From: Rhodamnia argentea
Taxonomy: Eukaryota > Streptophyta > Magnoliopsida > Myrtales > Myrtaceae
Direction: 5' to 3'
Length of the DNA stretch: 64,000 nt
NCBI RefSeq assembly: GCF_020921035.1
Contig: NC_063153.1
Coordinates: 17,422,001-17,486,000 of the forward strand
The notes under the pieces were generated by a model. It made no database searches. It saw nothing but the letters and a program-made list of their open reading frames with translations, and was not told where the DNA came from. How positions within the stretch are numbered: position 1 is the first letter of the stretch; each line of letters starts with the position of its first letter. The translations under genes were made by a program, and so were the position numbers. Positions 11,701-24,107 of this stretch are shown piece by piece.

Positions 11701-14440
11701 ATACATAACTGCTTGATCACCAAGCACATCTGATTATTGTTCTTCTCTTCTTTAACTGAGTTTGAACAGGTTTCCCTTGACATTCCAAGCCAAATAGGAC
11801 TCCTCATTTGTGAGAAGTGACTTTGAGATCTGTCTTTGGTTACCATAATTCAGCCACATATTCAAGTTAACTGGCAGCAAATGATTCTATCAACTGACAG
11901 GACATGCTCTAAATGTAATTAACCTTGTCATCTTTAAAGAAAGATAATCCATGTTGTATATTTGTATTTGAAAGAAAGAGGTTGATCTCATTGATTCTAT
12001 CATGATACAATCCTCTTCCTGCTGAGCACTTGCTCTCGTCCATACAGCCCTTGTAGCAGTACTTTCGAGCCGTAGTACAAGTTCCTCTATGGACAGTTGC
12101 AGGATAAGTCTTCTCATTCCCACTGCAAGTCACAGCCCCGGGGTAATAATAAGTCCTATTGTAAGCCATTGGCCGGCCTGTAGAAGTTGCGTCGGACAAT
12201 GGGAGGATCCTCTTTAATTGATCTATTAATTTTGACCATCTTTCTTTGAAGACTTGCAACGAGTTACTTCAGCCAATGGTGACTGAATTATGGTAACCAA
12301 ATAAACTAGTGCCGATTTTTATATAAACCTTTCTACTCTAGCTGATAAATGCAGTGGTAAAATTCGATTTACAATGCATCTTGCATAAACAACTCAGATG
12401 AAATTGGAGAGAAGCGGATATAGGAGAACTACTGTGCCTTACTTCTATGAAGCCAAAGAGTAGGACTACGAGACTTAATGACAAAATAAATTCCGCTAAA
12501 AGAATGCCATTTATATATTAAAGTGTGCATAAACGTGAATTCAATGTGGTAAACATATTAGCTACCATAGTTGCAGAAAATAAACCAACAGAAACTTGAG
12601 GTACATCCATAAAAGCAAAAGCTTGCAAGGCCGTAGTTACTAGTTCTACTCCTAGTACATCTAGATTTGGGCTTTCCCTGAGTATGAACAATATCTGCAC
12701 ATGCCTAGTAGTAGTGGCACCAAAGGCTCAGCAAGAGTAAGTTTTAGCACATATGAAAGAGATAAAGAGGGATAAAGTTGACGAAGGGAAGATTGGCAGC
12801 ACATGCCTATGACAGAAGCTCACCGAGCTATAAAGGTTGAAGTTGCAGCAAAGTTCGATTGATGAATAATTCTTGGAGCACTAGCATAATAGGTCATCTT
12901 CCACAAGGGCCCGTGTTTCACTAAGAAGTTGTAGCTTCTAGGTAACTGGTTAAATGGCCAAGGTGTATGGTCTGCCCACAAATCAGTAACAAAAACCTGC
13001 AATAAGAACCTTTTAAACACAACATATTTTATCAACTAATCTGCCATTTGCGACACACATCACTTTCGCCAAAACTCATTTTGGTCCATGAATTTGCAAG
13101 TCAATGGAAGATTGTGGATATGAAGAGAGGAGAAAAACATAAAAACTTCTGTCCGCTTTTGACTTAAATCCCAAATGCAGCTTTTGTTGTCACAAAAGGA
13201 TCTTTATTTCTTCTGTTTCCATCAGACATACGAAGTGCCCGCCACCTTGTTGAGCATTAGCCAAAATCTATAGTTGATTTTGGACCTCAGACTTGAAGAC
13301 AAAAATCTAGAATCATGTCACTTCAGCAACTACTATACTCCAACAAAATGAATCTCATGTGTATGCTAAACTCCCATGATTTATTAGCCATATGTTTATC
13401 AACACTTTCCATGTAATAACTTAATCCAAATAAAATCATTGTAAGCAGAATTATATTTAACATTAACAGGAATAAACTTGACATGGCGTAACCTTTTTCC
13501 TATCATGGACTAGGGACAAAATTAGCCGGATGAGTGCATTAGCTTCACACCCGCTTATTCAGGACAAACAAGAAGTTGAGGCATTGTTCATGATCCCTCA
13601 GCAACCAAACAAAATCTGAATAATGAAACTAAGTCCTATGAGTTAATCCGCCAATATTGACCCAACCCGCTTATTCAGGACAAACAAGAAGTTTATCAGG
13701 CAAGGCATTGTTCGTGATCCCTTGGCAACCAAACAAAATCTGAATAATGAAACTAAGTCCTATGAGTTAATCCGCCAATACAAACCCAACCCGCTTATTC
13801 GGGACAAACAAGAAATTGATCAGGCAAGGCATTGTTCATGATCCCTCCGCAACCAAACAAAATCTGAATATTGAAACTAAGTCCTAAAAGTTAATCCACC
13901 GATACTGACCTGATAATCATCCCCAAATTCTTCATGAAAAGCTGCCTTGATAGCCTCTGCAGAAGCCCGATGGCCGCCGCCAGTATCACTCATTAAAATG
14001 AGAACTTTCTTAGGGGTATCAGCCTCAACACCATTGACATGTACCCCATCATCCACCAAAACACCGCAGCCATCATATCTCAACCCATTATCACAATCCC
14101 CATTATTACTACTATCGCCATTGCCGTTACCTGAATTAACCTGAACGGAAGCAAACCCAATTGGTATCCTCTCACAATGGAACCTAATAGCCTTATCGAA
14201 GTCGCTCAGGAACCTGCGAATGCTCGAAGCACTGCCTCTGGTGCTCAAACTCAAGGAAGAACAAAACTTTGGCCTCTTAGAACCGATCGAACCGTCAAAG
14301 TAGAGATAGTTAGACAAAAACGAAGGGTACCCTCCAGAATTTAAAGGGCGCGAGTTTGAGTTGAGCGCGAAGCGACCCAAGTGGGACACCAAATCAGAGA
14401 GAACACCGGGTTCTTGATGAACCGTCGAAGGGTGACTCAT
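8731..14440 (-). CDS. MGD1: Monogalactosyldiacylglycerol synthase 1, chloroplastic (MGD1)
   Basis: An eight-exon gene encoding 534 residues. Coding exons from ATG 14440: 13910-14440, 12824-12996, 11401-11562, 11186-11327, 10610-10834, 10066-10128, 9916-9990 and 8731-8964. The enzyme transfers galactose from UDP-galactose to diacylglycerol in the inner chloroplast envelope, making the main thylakoid lipid. Residues 1-140 are a low-conservation transit region rich in S, N and G, as in type-A MGDG synthases. The MGDG-synthase domain begins [20 protein letters not shown] (144-163; His157 in the TGGGHR loop). The GT28-like C-terminal half carries MGGGEGMG (from about residue 355) and [13 protein letters not shown], followed by [14 protein letters not shown]. 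The start is fixed by [10 protein letters not shown], matching the Arabidopsis N-terminus; the upstream in-frame codon at 14473 is TTG. The exon 3 donor is a weak GTCTGT. Orthologue of At4g31780. Confidence 0.96.
11909..12259 (-). other. Cysteine-rich open frame inside MGD1 intron 2, unrecognised
   Basis: An open frame of 116 codons, sense to MGD1, wholly within intron 2 (11563-12823). The frame opens with TTG; the first ATG (near 12169) gives a shorter product beginning [15 protein letters not shown]. The central part has regular cysteine spacing with the phrase [15 protein letters not shown]. There is no signal peptide and I recognise no family. It could be a chance frame, a retained-intron product or an exon fragment of another gene. 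Confidence 0.25.
13549..13912 (+). repeat. Threefold tandem repeat (116-124 bp units) in MGD1 intron 1, abutting the 5' splice site
   Basis: Three units start at 13549, 13665 and 13789, each opening ACCCGCTTATTC and containing AACCAAACAAAATCTGAAT and AAACTAAGTCCTA. Units are about 90 percent alike. The last unit runs to about 13912 and so includes the MGD1 exon 1 donor (GT at 13909-13908 on the minus strand). The earlier units carry altered versions of the same donor region. Confidence 0.9.
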
Positions 14441-15600
14441 GGTCGGTCTTTCCAGCGATCCAACAGGCGTCAAAGCAGTAGCTTTTTCACTTGGGTTGAT
14501 CAGTCCATGGTGGTCTTTATCAAATGGGAATTAGCCAAAGGCACGGAGAAATTGAGTGGAAGCGCGGTGGAGACCGAAAAAGAAGAGGGTCAAGCGAACG
14601 GAGGGATTTTTATAACTGGGACTTCAAGTTCAAGAAGAGAGTGAAATGACAGGAGGAAAAGAAAATTCAGCGAGGGGTTTGCAACCACAGAGAGAGGATT
14701 TAGGGGGAGAGAGCGAGAGAGAGCACATTCTGGGAATTGATGAGAAAAAAGAACACCTTTATTTAAGTGGGAGGTTGAGGAGCAACCAAGGCAAAAAGCA
14801 AAGAGCAAGATCAAAGAGCAGGCCGAATCGTGTAATGGATTGGGTTTGGTTGCGTTTTGGCTGGTATAGTCTTTTTGAGCCATTCAAAACTTATGTCTGA
14901 ATTTTGGTGAGGGAGCCACCACAGTCTCGTCTCGGCCGTGGGAGCGAATGGGTGCACGCCAGGTCAGACACCGGCTTCTTTGGTCATTTCGACGAATGAT
15001 GAAAATGAAGACGATGAGCAACGCGAAACGTTTTCTTGGTGTCTGATCGAATGAAGGTGGTGCGATTTTTGTTGCGCTTAATTATCACTTTCGGCCGGTC
15101 TGAAAATGAACCGACAGTGGAGAAAGAATGAATTCAATGCTCATGAACATCTCGCTCCGAGTGATGGACGTGTGACTTTCCGTTAAGAAGTTCAAAGGGA
15201 AAGGAAAAGTAGCTTTTGCCAACCATGTGTTCTGGCTTTTATTGGGAATTTTTGCAATCACCGACCTCGATATTGAATTTTCACAATGACCCGGTTGCTT
15301 GGAAGGTGGCGAGACCGGGTCGAGAGACTGGTCCGAATCCATTGGACACATGAGCCTAGCTTTGAACTCGACTCAAACTTGAAAGATGATCTTGTAAACC
15401 CAACTCATTCACATGCAAAACAAGGAGAAAGAAAAATCCGATCCAAACTCGATACAAACATGGATCCTCTTGCATGATGTTTTTCATTTCAATGATCAAA
15501 TAAACAAGCAACACAAAATGATATTGTTCGAGCTCAACATTGGCGGTACTTTATTGACCTTTTTTTTTTTGTCCATGCGGTGTCGGACTCAATGTGGAAG

Positions 15601-15845
15601 GGGGAAAATTTTAAATAAGGGCCTAGTGTGCCCTCATTTTCTCAAATAAATACATGAAGTATATTTTATTTCAAATGAAGATTTAAAGTGCCCTCATTAT
15701 TTCAAAGAAGGGTCCGATCAAGGGCATTTTCGTCATTTATTTTTTAAAAATAAGATTTATTTCAGATCTTTATTTGAAACAAAATACACTTCAGACCTTT
15801 ATTTGAGAAAATGGAGCATTTCAAACTTTTATTTGAAATTTTCCT
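15601..15845. mobile_element. Mutator-type (MULE) MITE, 245 bp
   Basis: The left end GGGGAAAATTTTAAATAA is mirrored at the right end by TTATTTGAAATTTTCCT, and most of the element folds back on itself. It is bordered by near-identical 9-bp sequences ATGTGGAAG (15592-15600) and ATGTGAAAG (15846-15854), the duplication size of Mutator-like transposons. No coding capacity. Confidence 0.75.
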
Positions 15846-16573
15846 ATGTGAAAGGTATGTCATTGTTAGGTAAAAGGGAAGTTCCAAGAATAACAAGTGA
15901 CAGACTAAAGGTGCTTTTATACATCCTCGGTTCGTTAAAGCATACATTCTTTTGGTTTCTAGATTTGATTCGAGAGAGTTTTCCATAGTCATCTGCTTCA
16001 ATAGGCCTAAGACTCCAATCCAGAAAGGCTATAAAGAACCAATCAGCATTAGGTCAACTCTTCCCCAGTCATGGTCATACGGTCGCGCTCTTGGACCCAT
16101 CTCTTTTCTTCGAAGATGAATGCGCACATCGCCTGCTGATCCTTGACCAGCCAATAGTTTGGGAGAGTTAGGGTAAAAATTCTATATTTGTATTGAACAG
16201 AGCATCATGTGGTGCACGTTCCATGGACAGTGACTTGCAATTCGTGGGGATGTTTGAAAATCTAGAATGGGAAGGCTCACCGTCCATCGCATGGTCAAAC
16301 GGAATTTGGCCTCTTGTCCACCGTCCAAAGGTTCTAAATTGTCGACCCTAGTTTTCATATATTTACTTAGAAAGAGTGATTTTCCTTTGCATGATAAGAG
16401 AATAAAACGAGACTCACGACCTCGTATCTTGCTTCTTTTAGTAGAAAAAGGGAAATGAAAGTTAATGAAGGCAAGTAATTGAGAGTCGAGACGCTCCTTT
16501 TGCTTTTGCTCTCTTGGAAACAGAAATAAACGAACGTCATAATCAAGAGATTGCTGAGGTCTCATTTTGATGA

Positions 16574-16984
16574 AATTAGCTCAAATAGGCATAATGACAT
16601 TTCAAGTGTCAATATCTATGTACGACGCTCATTTTGATGTCAATATTTTTTTTTATCACTTAAATGTCAAATTGAAAAAAAAAATCGATCACTTTAGTGT
16701 CAATGGCGAGAAATTCTGGTCATCTCACCGGAGTTGACACTTAAATAATCGTTTTTAAAAAAAAATTGACTTTTAAGTGATCCAAATACCGATCCCTTTA
16801 GTACCAAATCGGAGAAAAAACGATCACTTTAGTGCCAAAGGCAAGAAATTCCGGCAACTTCACCAGAGTTGGCACTTAAATAATTGTTTTTAAAAAATAT
16901 TGGTACTTAAGTGATAAAAAAATATTGCCATTAAAGTGAGCGTCGTACACAAATATTAGCACTTGAAGTGTCCTTTTAGCAATT
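16574..16984. mobile_element. Foldback MITE with long terminal inverted repeats
   Basis: The left arm (from AATTAGCTCAAA, with TGTACGACGCTCA inside) pairs with the right arm (TGAGCGTCGTACA ending near TTTTAGCAATT). Internal copies of a motif containing ACTTTAGTG repeat in both orientations. No clear target duplication and no coding capacity; the superfamily is uncertain. Confidence 0.65.
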
Positions 16985-18435
16985 GCTATATTTTAGAATA
17001 TGTTGTATATAAGAAGTGTCAAATTCTTTTTCCTTTTTAATTATTATTATTATTTTATTTTTTAAAATTCTAATTTTTTACTTTTTTTTCTAATTTTTAT
17101 ATTTTCTTTTTTCTTCTTCTTCAGTCGATGAGCTCACCTCCGGCCAAAGAAGAGGGGAAAAGAAAAAAGGAAAAAAAAAGAAAAGAAAAAAAGAAAAGAG
17201 GGAAACAATGAAAAAAAATTAAATTTAAAATTAACAAATAAAATCAAATCCGTTTTTCCATATCGAATGGTGAAAAACATTTTCAGCTCATTTTCAAATT
17301 TCAGTCAAACACCGAAAAATATTGTCATCTTCTTGAAAAATGACTTTTTGAAAATACCTCATTTTTTCGTGAAACGAACGGAGTCTTGTTAGTGTCAATA
17401 TGTAGAGATTTTCTTCTTGCTGATTTTATTTTTTTTTTTTGTAGGTGGAGTTAGTGGTTGGGGGAAGCTTTGCCAAAGTTTCCATGAATGATGTCCTCGA
17501 GTGGATTTGGACCACTTCAATGTGGCTGGGTCTGCATTCCACTATCCCATTCCTTTTTTAAGTCTCCAATGAAGATATGAAATAATAATAGTGGGCTTGA
17601 ATCCATTGCCCAAATTCCGACCCAAAAAAATAAAAAATAAATTCCCATTGCCCAAACCTTTCAGCGATGGGCGTTGACTCCGGAGCTTCACTTAGAGGAA
17701 GGTGGAACAGTCCTTTATACAAGAAGTAATGTCACCCAAATCCAAAAGGGCAAAAAAGATTTGGCATAGCTTACATTCCAAGCGTGCAAATCTATATTAT
17801 CTTTATGGAGTCACTTTCCGAGAAATAATTTTTCTAAATTTTGTACTATGCACAGTCCTTGTGAAGAAAATTGTACATCAACTATGCGAATTCACGACAT
17901 ATGTCATTGGCAACAACTTTCGGAATCATACCCGATACATGTCATGCATCTAACGCGGTACGAGTAGATTTTTATGGGTTGGAATGAGCAACCAGGGGGA
18001 CTACTTTGTCGTAGCATTAGATTGTGCAAGAACGAGGAATCCTGGCTTGGATATTTGGTTCGGACATCGTGAATTTGCGACGGACATCGAGCAAATCCAA
18101 TCTCAAAGCCCAAATTGAAGAAGTCCAAGATGGGCTGTGAAATGCGTGAGCAAAAAGCCCGAATTGTGGAAAAGAAAGATCGTCACCCGCAAAAAGCTTT
18201 GATTTTTCTCGGCGGTCCGGACAAACGTGATCCCGCGGACAACGTTTGCGGCCGCTCGCGGTTAAATCTTCTTTCTTCCGCAAGGAGAAACTAGCAAACA
18301 TTCGTTAGGATTTCGCCTCGTTCGCCCACTGGAATCGTCCAAGCAAACCGCCGAAAGAGTCCTCAAATTTTGTTGCTATTCTCCGCTACAAATCGCCTTC
18401 CTCGAGCAAATTCTTCGGATTTCTTAGAGACCCGA

Positions 18436-20467
18436 ATGATGAGCTGCGCCTGCTGTTGTAGTTGCAGACCCTTGAGTGTGCCCAAGTCATCCGTAGGTTG
18501 TGGGAGTTCACAAGCCCGTCGAAATGCCGTCGGCGTGATTTCACCTCACGGTTCGACGGGGAGGGGTAAGAGGTCTAGGTTCGTTGGCGTGAGAGCTTCA
18601 ATGGTGGATTCGTCTGAGAGCTCCTCTGATTTCGTGAAGCGCATGGAGCAGGCCTGGTTGATTTCTCAGGTACCCTTTGGTTTTGTATGTCTTGATCGAG
18701 AATTCTTGTATGCCGGTATGTCTCTGTGTATGAACTTTTTGCGTTTATTGTTTGAATTTTTAGATTGATTGGGCATGTTAATTATGGGCCTTTGGTGTAA
18801 GATTGAATTTGTTGAGTAGAATATATCTCATCTTTTCTATGCTTGCTCAACTTTTTTGGATGCTACAATTGAGTGGGAATATCTTTCCATTGCATATTTC
18901 CTGGAAGATGTTAGAATAAGTCGGGATCCCTTACGTTTAGTCAAATTAATATCCTCATGAGCATGCTGAGACAATGAATTGAATTGACTGACTGCATGGG
19001 ATGAATTGAGGATCGAGTCAACTCAAAATTGTTGTTTTTATTGCTTAGTGAGTAGTCTTAGTTGCGTAAATGTGGAACTTTTATTGTGGAGTATTGCTAT
19101 GGTCTCCGGATGTGTAAGGGATGTGTTGGTGGTGTCTAGTGTGTTGAAGAATATTAAATATGTAAGAGGGCAACGCTGTATTAGCATTTAGCATGAGCAA
19201 TTCTTAGTATGTTCGTTCATGTTGATGTCCTGGAGGAAGAGCTGTTCTATCGGCATCGAATTACCCTTGCATGAAGCCACATCTTGCTTTGCTCGAGCAG
19301 AAACCTCCTCAATAGAAGACCGGAAACTCCTTATCTCTTTGCTCCTCATAGATCCTGCTATGACAAGCTCTTCTTCGTTCACTTTGTAAGTTAGCAGTTG
19401 CTGGCAAGAATGCTTGAAGAACTGTTTAATGTTTCTCGAACACCATCTTTTCACTGCTGTTGCAGCACTACACGGTACATATAGCCATGACTCATACAAA
19501 CATTTTATGATAGAAGAGAGCTGTCTTCTAATCTAACTTTGAATGGCCCTCGATGTATCTGTGAACAAGGTCATAGTTCCGGTCTCTTGTTTGTTTCACC
19601 AGCTAATTGCACATCATTTAATTGCTTGAGATTGGTTTTTGCACTTCAGGGTTACGCCATTTAATTATGCTTCTTGGACTTAGGGGATTCTACTTTTACT
19701 CTTTTGGCTTCATTTGTGCCCTTTTTTTGGATGAAAAATATCATAGGCTGAACTTGCTGCTTTCGGATATACTACATGCAGTAAAAATGTTACAAACTTG
19801 GTTGGACATTGGGTTCTTTCGGGAACACTTTTATTTGTGAGGGGCAAGGGATGCATTTTGTTAAAGAAGACTAGTACTCCATAACATTCAAAGCATATTA
19901 GAAACAAGTTTTCTGTGAGAAAGTTTGCTATATGTAAGAAAATGAGCTTAAAGCTTTTCTCGTTCTTTGGATGTTAGAGGATTTGATGGTTTATCTGAAC
20001 AAATGCCGCTAAATGGGGTTATGGTGTTTCTTAATAGTTAATCAGATACATGTGATGTTTGACAGAATATAAGGACGAACAATGTCACCTTCAGACCTTA
20101 TAATGTTGTTCAATAATGCATGCAGCAACCTAGGCCGGTAGCTTGTTCCTCTTGCAACTCAAAGGGGCATGTGGAATGCAAATGGTGTGCAGGTACCGGT
20201 TTCTTCATCCTTGGAGACAACATGCTCTGCCAAGTCCCTTCAAGAAACACAAGCTGCGTCATATGTGCTGGAAAGGTAAGTGCATGGCTTGATTCAAAAA
20301 ACGCTTATGTTACATAATCTACTTCATGCAATCTATTATGGAGGGATAGTCAAGTACAGTTCTTAAGGGTGTGATCATGAACTTTATAGGGTTCAACGTG
20401 CTGCTCAGACTGTAAGGGGACGGGGTTTCGAGCCAAGTGGTTGGGAGAGCCTACCACTTCGAAGTAG
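18436..20467 (+). CDS. DnaJ/Hsp40 cysteine-rich zinc-finger domain protein, probably plastid-targeted
   Basis: A three-exon gene of 153 residues: 18436-18669, 20126-20275 and 20390-20467, with GT/AG introns and an exact frame closing at TAG 20467. There is no J domain. Residues 79-136 hold only the DnaJ-type zinc-binding module with four CxxC pairs (C85/C88, C96/C99, C122/C125, C133/C136) and G-rich turns such as CAGTG and CKGTG. Residues 1-60 are rich in S, R, C and G without acidic residues, which looks like a plastid transit peptide. The stretch GDNMLCQVPSRNTSC between the zinc pairs is characteristic of this plant subfamily. I match it to Arabidopsis At2g24860; it is related to BSD2-type assembly factors but is not BSD2 itself. 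A second ATG follows directly at 18439. An open frame that runs through the exon 1 donor (to 18768) is not the mature product. Confidence 0.9.
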
Positions 20468-22299
20468 TGATGTGCTACTTGGCGAATGTACCGTGGCTTT
20501 GTAAACTACCTCAGCTGTACCCTTTTATCTGTTTTATTTTCCCTTTTCGGTCTAAATTCAGATAGTTACGACACAATTTCATTGCTTCAAGAGCACACCA
20601 TTCGTTTCGGGTTTCACACAGACGTGTATCCTGTAACACATTTCTTTGCAAGATCAGATGTATTATTCTTTCTCAGCGAATTCATTGTTGCCGGTGAATG
20701 GCCTGAAAAATTTGTCTTGGAGATTGAAACTGAAATTCTGTGTACCAGTGTGTGGAGCCTCTCAAGTAAAAGTGCTCATGTGGTGCGGACAAGCATAGAT
20801 GATATGTTGGTGTAGGATCAGAATTCTGAATGAGGCATTGTGTTATCTTTCTTTAGAGGATGGATCGTGTGCCGGCTTCACATGATTTCTGAGCTCATGT
20901 AGAGGCATCTCCTGTGGACTTGCATGCTGTTGATTTCATCTCCCATTGAAAAATCATAGAGTTACCTCATGGGGAGTTAGCCGCACCCACCTTGAGCATT
21001 TCGAAATTCCAACAGTGCTCTCAATATCGTTACTAATTGGAGGTCATATCGGGCCACATATAAAAAGGAGAACTTTGGCACATTTTTGTGATGTTTACCA
21101 TGACATAAGGTGGCACGCCTAAGAAGTAGCATAGAACGTACCTCATTTTTGCTTCTTGCAAATTGGATCCGTGAGACTTTAAAGGAACATTGTCAATTGT
21201 TCTAAAAGTCTAAACTTTAAATGAAGATGTGATTTACTATTTAAATATTTTAACTTTGGCCTAAGCATGAAAATACGTAATTGGGATGGCAAATAGGGAT
21301 CTGAAAAGATTTAAAGTGAGGATCTTCCGATCTCATGAAATACTGTGAGATTGTTGTCAATTATTCTAAAAGCTTAAGCTTTTCAACGAATAACCTAGTT
21401 CAATATTTAATCTTTTAACAGGATGGAAAAATAAGGTATACAAAGCATCTTTAGCTGGCGCATTTACATTTTCAATGAGATAAACACGAAAGCATCAAAC
21501 TTCTCCATCTAACATATCAAGATTGCAATGCATCATTTAGCGCAACCAACGTAAAACATAAAATCAAATGCCGTCTTCAAAATTTTCGTCACAAAAAAGA
21601 AACAAACTCTCACATTCTCTTATCATACTAATGGTAAAAGAATTTAAGTCTTCATAAATGGACGGCATGCCGATTAATATGAAACAGAAAGAACCTCGTC
21701 CCGACAATGTATCGTTGGTGCATTGAGACTACAAGAAGCTAAAAACAACGTCGTGTCAAGTTGTGTCGGTTTTTGACCCAAAAAAAAAAAAAAATTGTGT
21801 CGGTTGATGCCATCCTTGTCCAGAATGATTCTGAGTGTTAGAATTATAAGAAGGCAATGCCGATTCTTCTAAACATATTGCTCAGAAGCAGAAATCCGAA
21901 AACCATGGCATTTAATTTGGATTCATGTCATCAGCAGTTTCCATACAACTAGTTCCTGGCGCTCTATCAAGTAATGTCTCCACAATAAGCCGTTGTGATT
22001 ATCTTCTTAACCCTTTGTGGGTTTCTTGATCTGGTCAACTCTCATGTGGGAAAGCTTGGCAATGCAACCATCTCATTTGTGATTGGAGGGCCACGGCGTT
22101 TGGTATAGAATTTGTAGGTGACGATTAAAAGGTCTTTAATTACGATGACTTGGGAAAGACCGTGGGAGATCAAGCATTCTTGGCCCACTTGATAATTTGA
22201 GCGAAATTCAAAAGCTGAGGGGCAAAAAAAAAAAAAACCAACTTCAGGAAAGGTGCGAAAGAAATAAATTATTTAAGGGTTCGTTGGCCGTCTCGTTAT
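20468..22299. other. Intergenic, DnaJ-type gene 3' flank
   Basis: The first 350 bases are probably the 3' untranslated region of the preceding gene (an open frame at 20486-20815 lies here but has no family match). The rest is AT-rich with no gene, tRNA or clear element until the hAT MITE at 22300. Confidence 0.5.
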
Positions 22300-23551
22300 T
22301 AGGAGTGGGCGGTTTCAGATTCTGTGCGGGTTTCATCTTGAAACTAAAACCTAACCGTCGGAATATGTTCTTCATTTTCCGGAACCTGGAACCTATTATA
22401 CGTACCTTGTAACCTGGAATCTATTCACTGCAATCTTTCAATTAAGAATCTGGAACTTGGAACCTTTAATGACCGTCATTTACTGCTACAAGCTATTGAC
22501 CACAATCTATATTTAGATATACAATATAAAACACAACAAAATAAAAGTCTCAGTCATAAATATCGCAAAAAATGAAAAGTTCGGACAAGTAGTTCCAAAT
22601 TATACACTCATCATTGAACGCTATGGAATACCGCGGGATCACACGAAGAGATACATAAAAAAAAAAAAATACAAAAACTTGTTACATGTTACATTATAGG
22701 TTTCGGGTTCCACCTACCCGTAACTTGAAACCTACCCGTTAAACTTGAGAAACCTACCATGCATATCTTGGAACTTGGAACCAGAAAAGTGTTGGGAAAA
22801 AAAATTGATATTTGCTGAGAAAGCCCCGGATAATTTTCCCACTACTGCTTTCGTGAGAATTAAATAGGATAAAAATATCGATAGAAAGTTATAAAGATAA
22901 AGAATAGAGAACACCAGAATTTTAACGTGGAAACCCCTCCAATGTGAAGGGAAAAACCACAGGACGGTAGTCCACTCCAAACCCAAGCTTCCACTATAGC
23001 AAATAATGGGATTACAACTTCACCCGAAGGTGGATCTCCCACTTTAATTTGTGGATCTAGATCTCTCACAAATTAGATAACTTGCTCAAAGAAAAACTTT
23101 CTTGGAAGAGTAAGAACTGTTTCTTCCGCTACGCTCCGAACTTCTTGCTGCAATATTATCTATTGAGAACGACTCCTATTTATAGGAGTAGATGCAATCT
23201 CAATTGCACAATTTGAAAGATCCCTTTGATAATCTTCCGATTCCGTAAGATTTTGGAAGATTATTTTATCTCCTAAGTTTTCCTGAATTCGTATCACTTG
23301 GAAGATCACATCTGATCATCTCCCGATATCTCTTGATTTTGTACGACTTGGAAGATTGCTTTGATTTTCCTCTCGATATCCCTTGATATTTTTTTCTTTT
23401 TCTTTTTCTCCCTTTTTTTTTCTTTTTCTTTTACGTCATCTACTACACATATTTTACATTGTCCTCTCTAATTGTGAGGGACTCAACAAAAAGTTTCCCA
23501 CCAGTCTAATTCCGGGTTTCGGGTTCTATCTTGAAATCATGATCACCCCTA
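22300..23551. mobile_element. Non-autonomous hAT element interrupted by a solo copia LTR
   Basis: The ends are TAGGAGTG (22300) and CACCCCTA (to 23551), i.e. hAT-type terminal inverted repeats with one mismatch. They are bordered by 8-bp near-duplicates CTCGTTAT (22292-22299) and CTTGTTAT (23552-23559), the hAT duplication size. Subterminal DNA repeats the phrase GGAACCTGGAACC and similar. Removing the LTR at 22790-23503 leaves an element of about 540 bp. No coding capacity. Confidence 0.75.
22790..23503 (-). mobile_element. Solo LTR of a Ty1/copia retrotransposon
   Basis: On the minus strand it begins TGGTGGGAAAC and ends TTCCCAACA, the TG...CA inverted ends typical of copia LTRs. It contains a minus-strand TATA box TATAAATAGG (23175-23184) and a pyrimidine-rich stretch. 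There is no second LTR, primer-binding site or gag/pol sequence nearby, so it is a solo LTR of 714 bp. A perfect 5-bp target duplication is not seen (AAAAG versus GTCTA), suggesting age or unequal recombination. Confidence 0.7.
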
Positions 23552-24107
23552 CTTGTTATGGAAAATGATGAAAAAAAAAAGAATTCAGCCGATCTGATCA
23601 TAAGACAAACTTTAATTCCTCTCAAGCTTTTTATGTCTAGGCCGAAACAACCTAGCTCTCAAAAGGACTTCATTAGTGCTTATACAAAGGTGTTATGCTG
23701 ATTGTCGTATTACAACTTAGTCAAATTGTTTACAGTTTATCGAAGTTTTCATTGAGAAACAAGAATGACGGTACCTTCTCAGTGAAAACAACGTACTTGA
23801 CTATGTAAACGACACCGCATTAGTCTTTTACAAGGTATGCTCGTCATTTCTACCTTTTATCTATTATTTTTACGCGAACCTCCTAGATTGCATTCAGTTA
23901 TCTGATGAAATCAGCTACCATTGATTTCTATTTTCCACATTTGAGTTGCATTTAATACGGGTCAAACAAGGACGTTCATCCTAATCCAAGCTTTAATGAA
24001 TTAGTGATGGTTTTTTTCCTCAGAAACTCATTTTCCTCAAGTCTTACTCGAGAGATCGAACGAACAATCAATTATTACTTAATAATAGCTTATGTTTACA
24101 ACATAAG

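Larger units (their letters stand above)
14441..18435. other. Divergent intergenic region between MGD1 and the DnaJ-type gene
   Basis: Contains the MGD1 leader and promoter (a TATA-like TTAAATAAAG on the minus strand near 14757-14766 and a GA-rich tract), two MITEs (15601-15845 and 16574-16984), purine- and pyrimidine-rich low-complexity DNA (17040-17240) and the promoter of the gene starting at 18436. No reading frame here resembles a known protein. Confidence 0.55.

Noticed and set aside
13549..13912. CRISPR-like array
   Set aside because: Units are contiguous 116-124 bp repeats without spacers, in a plant intron.
14441..14473. Eleven extra N-terminal residues for MGD1
   Set aside because: The upstream codon is TTG; the ATG at 14440 matches the known N-terminus.
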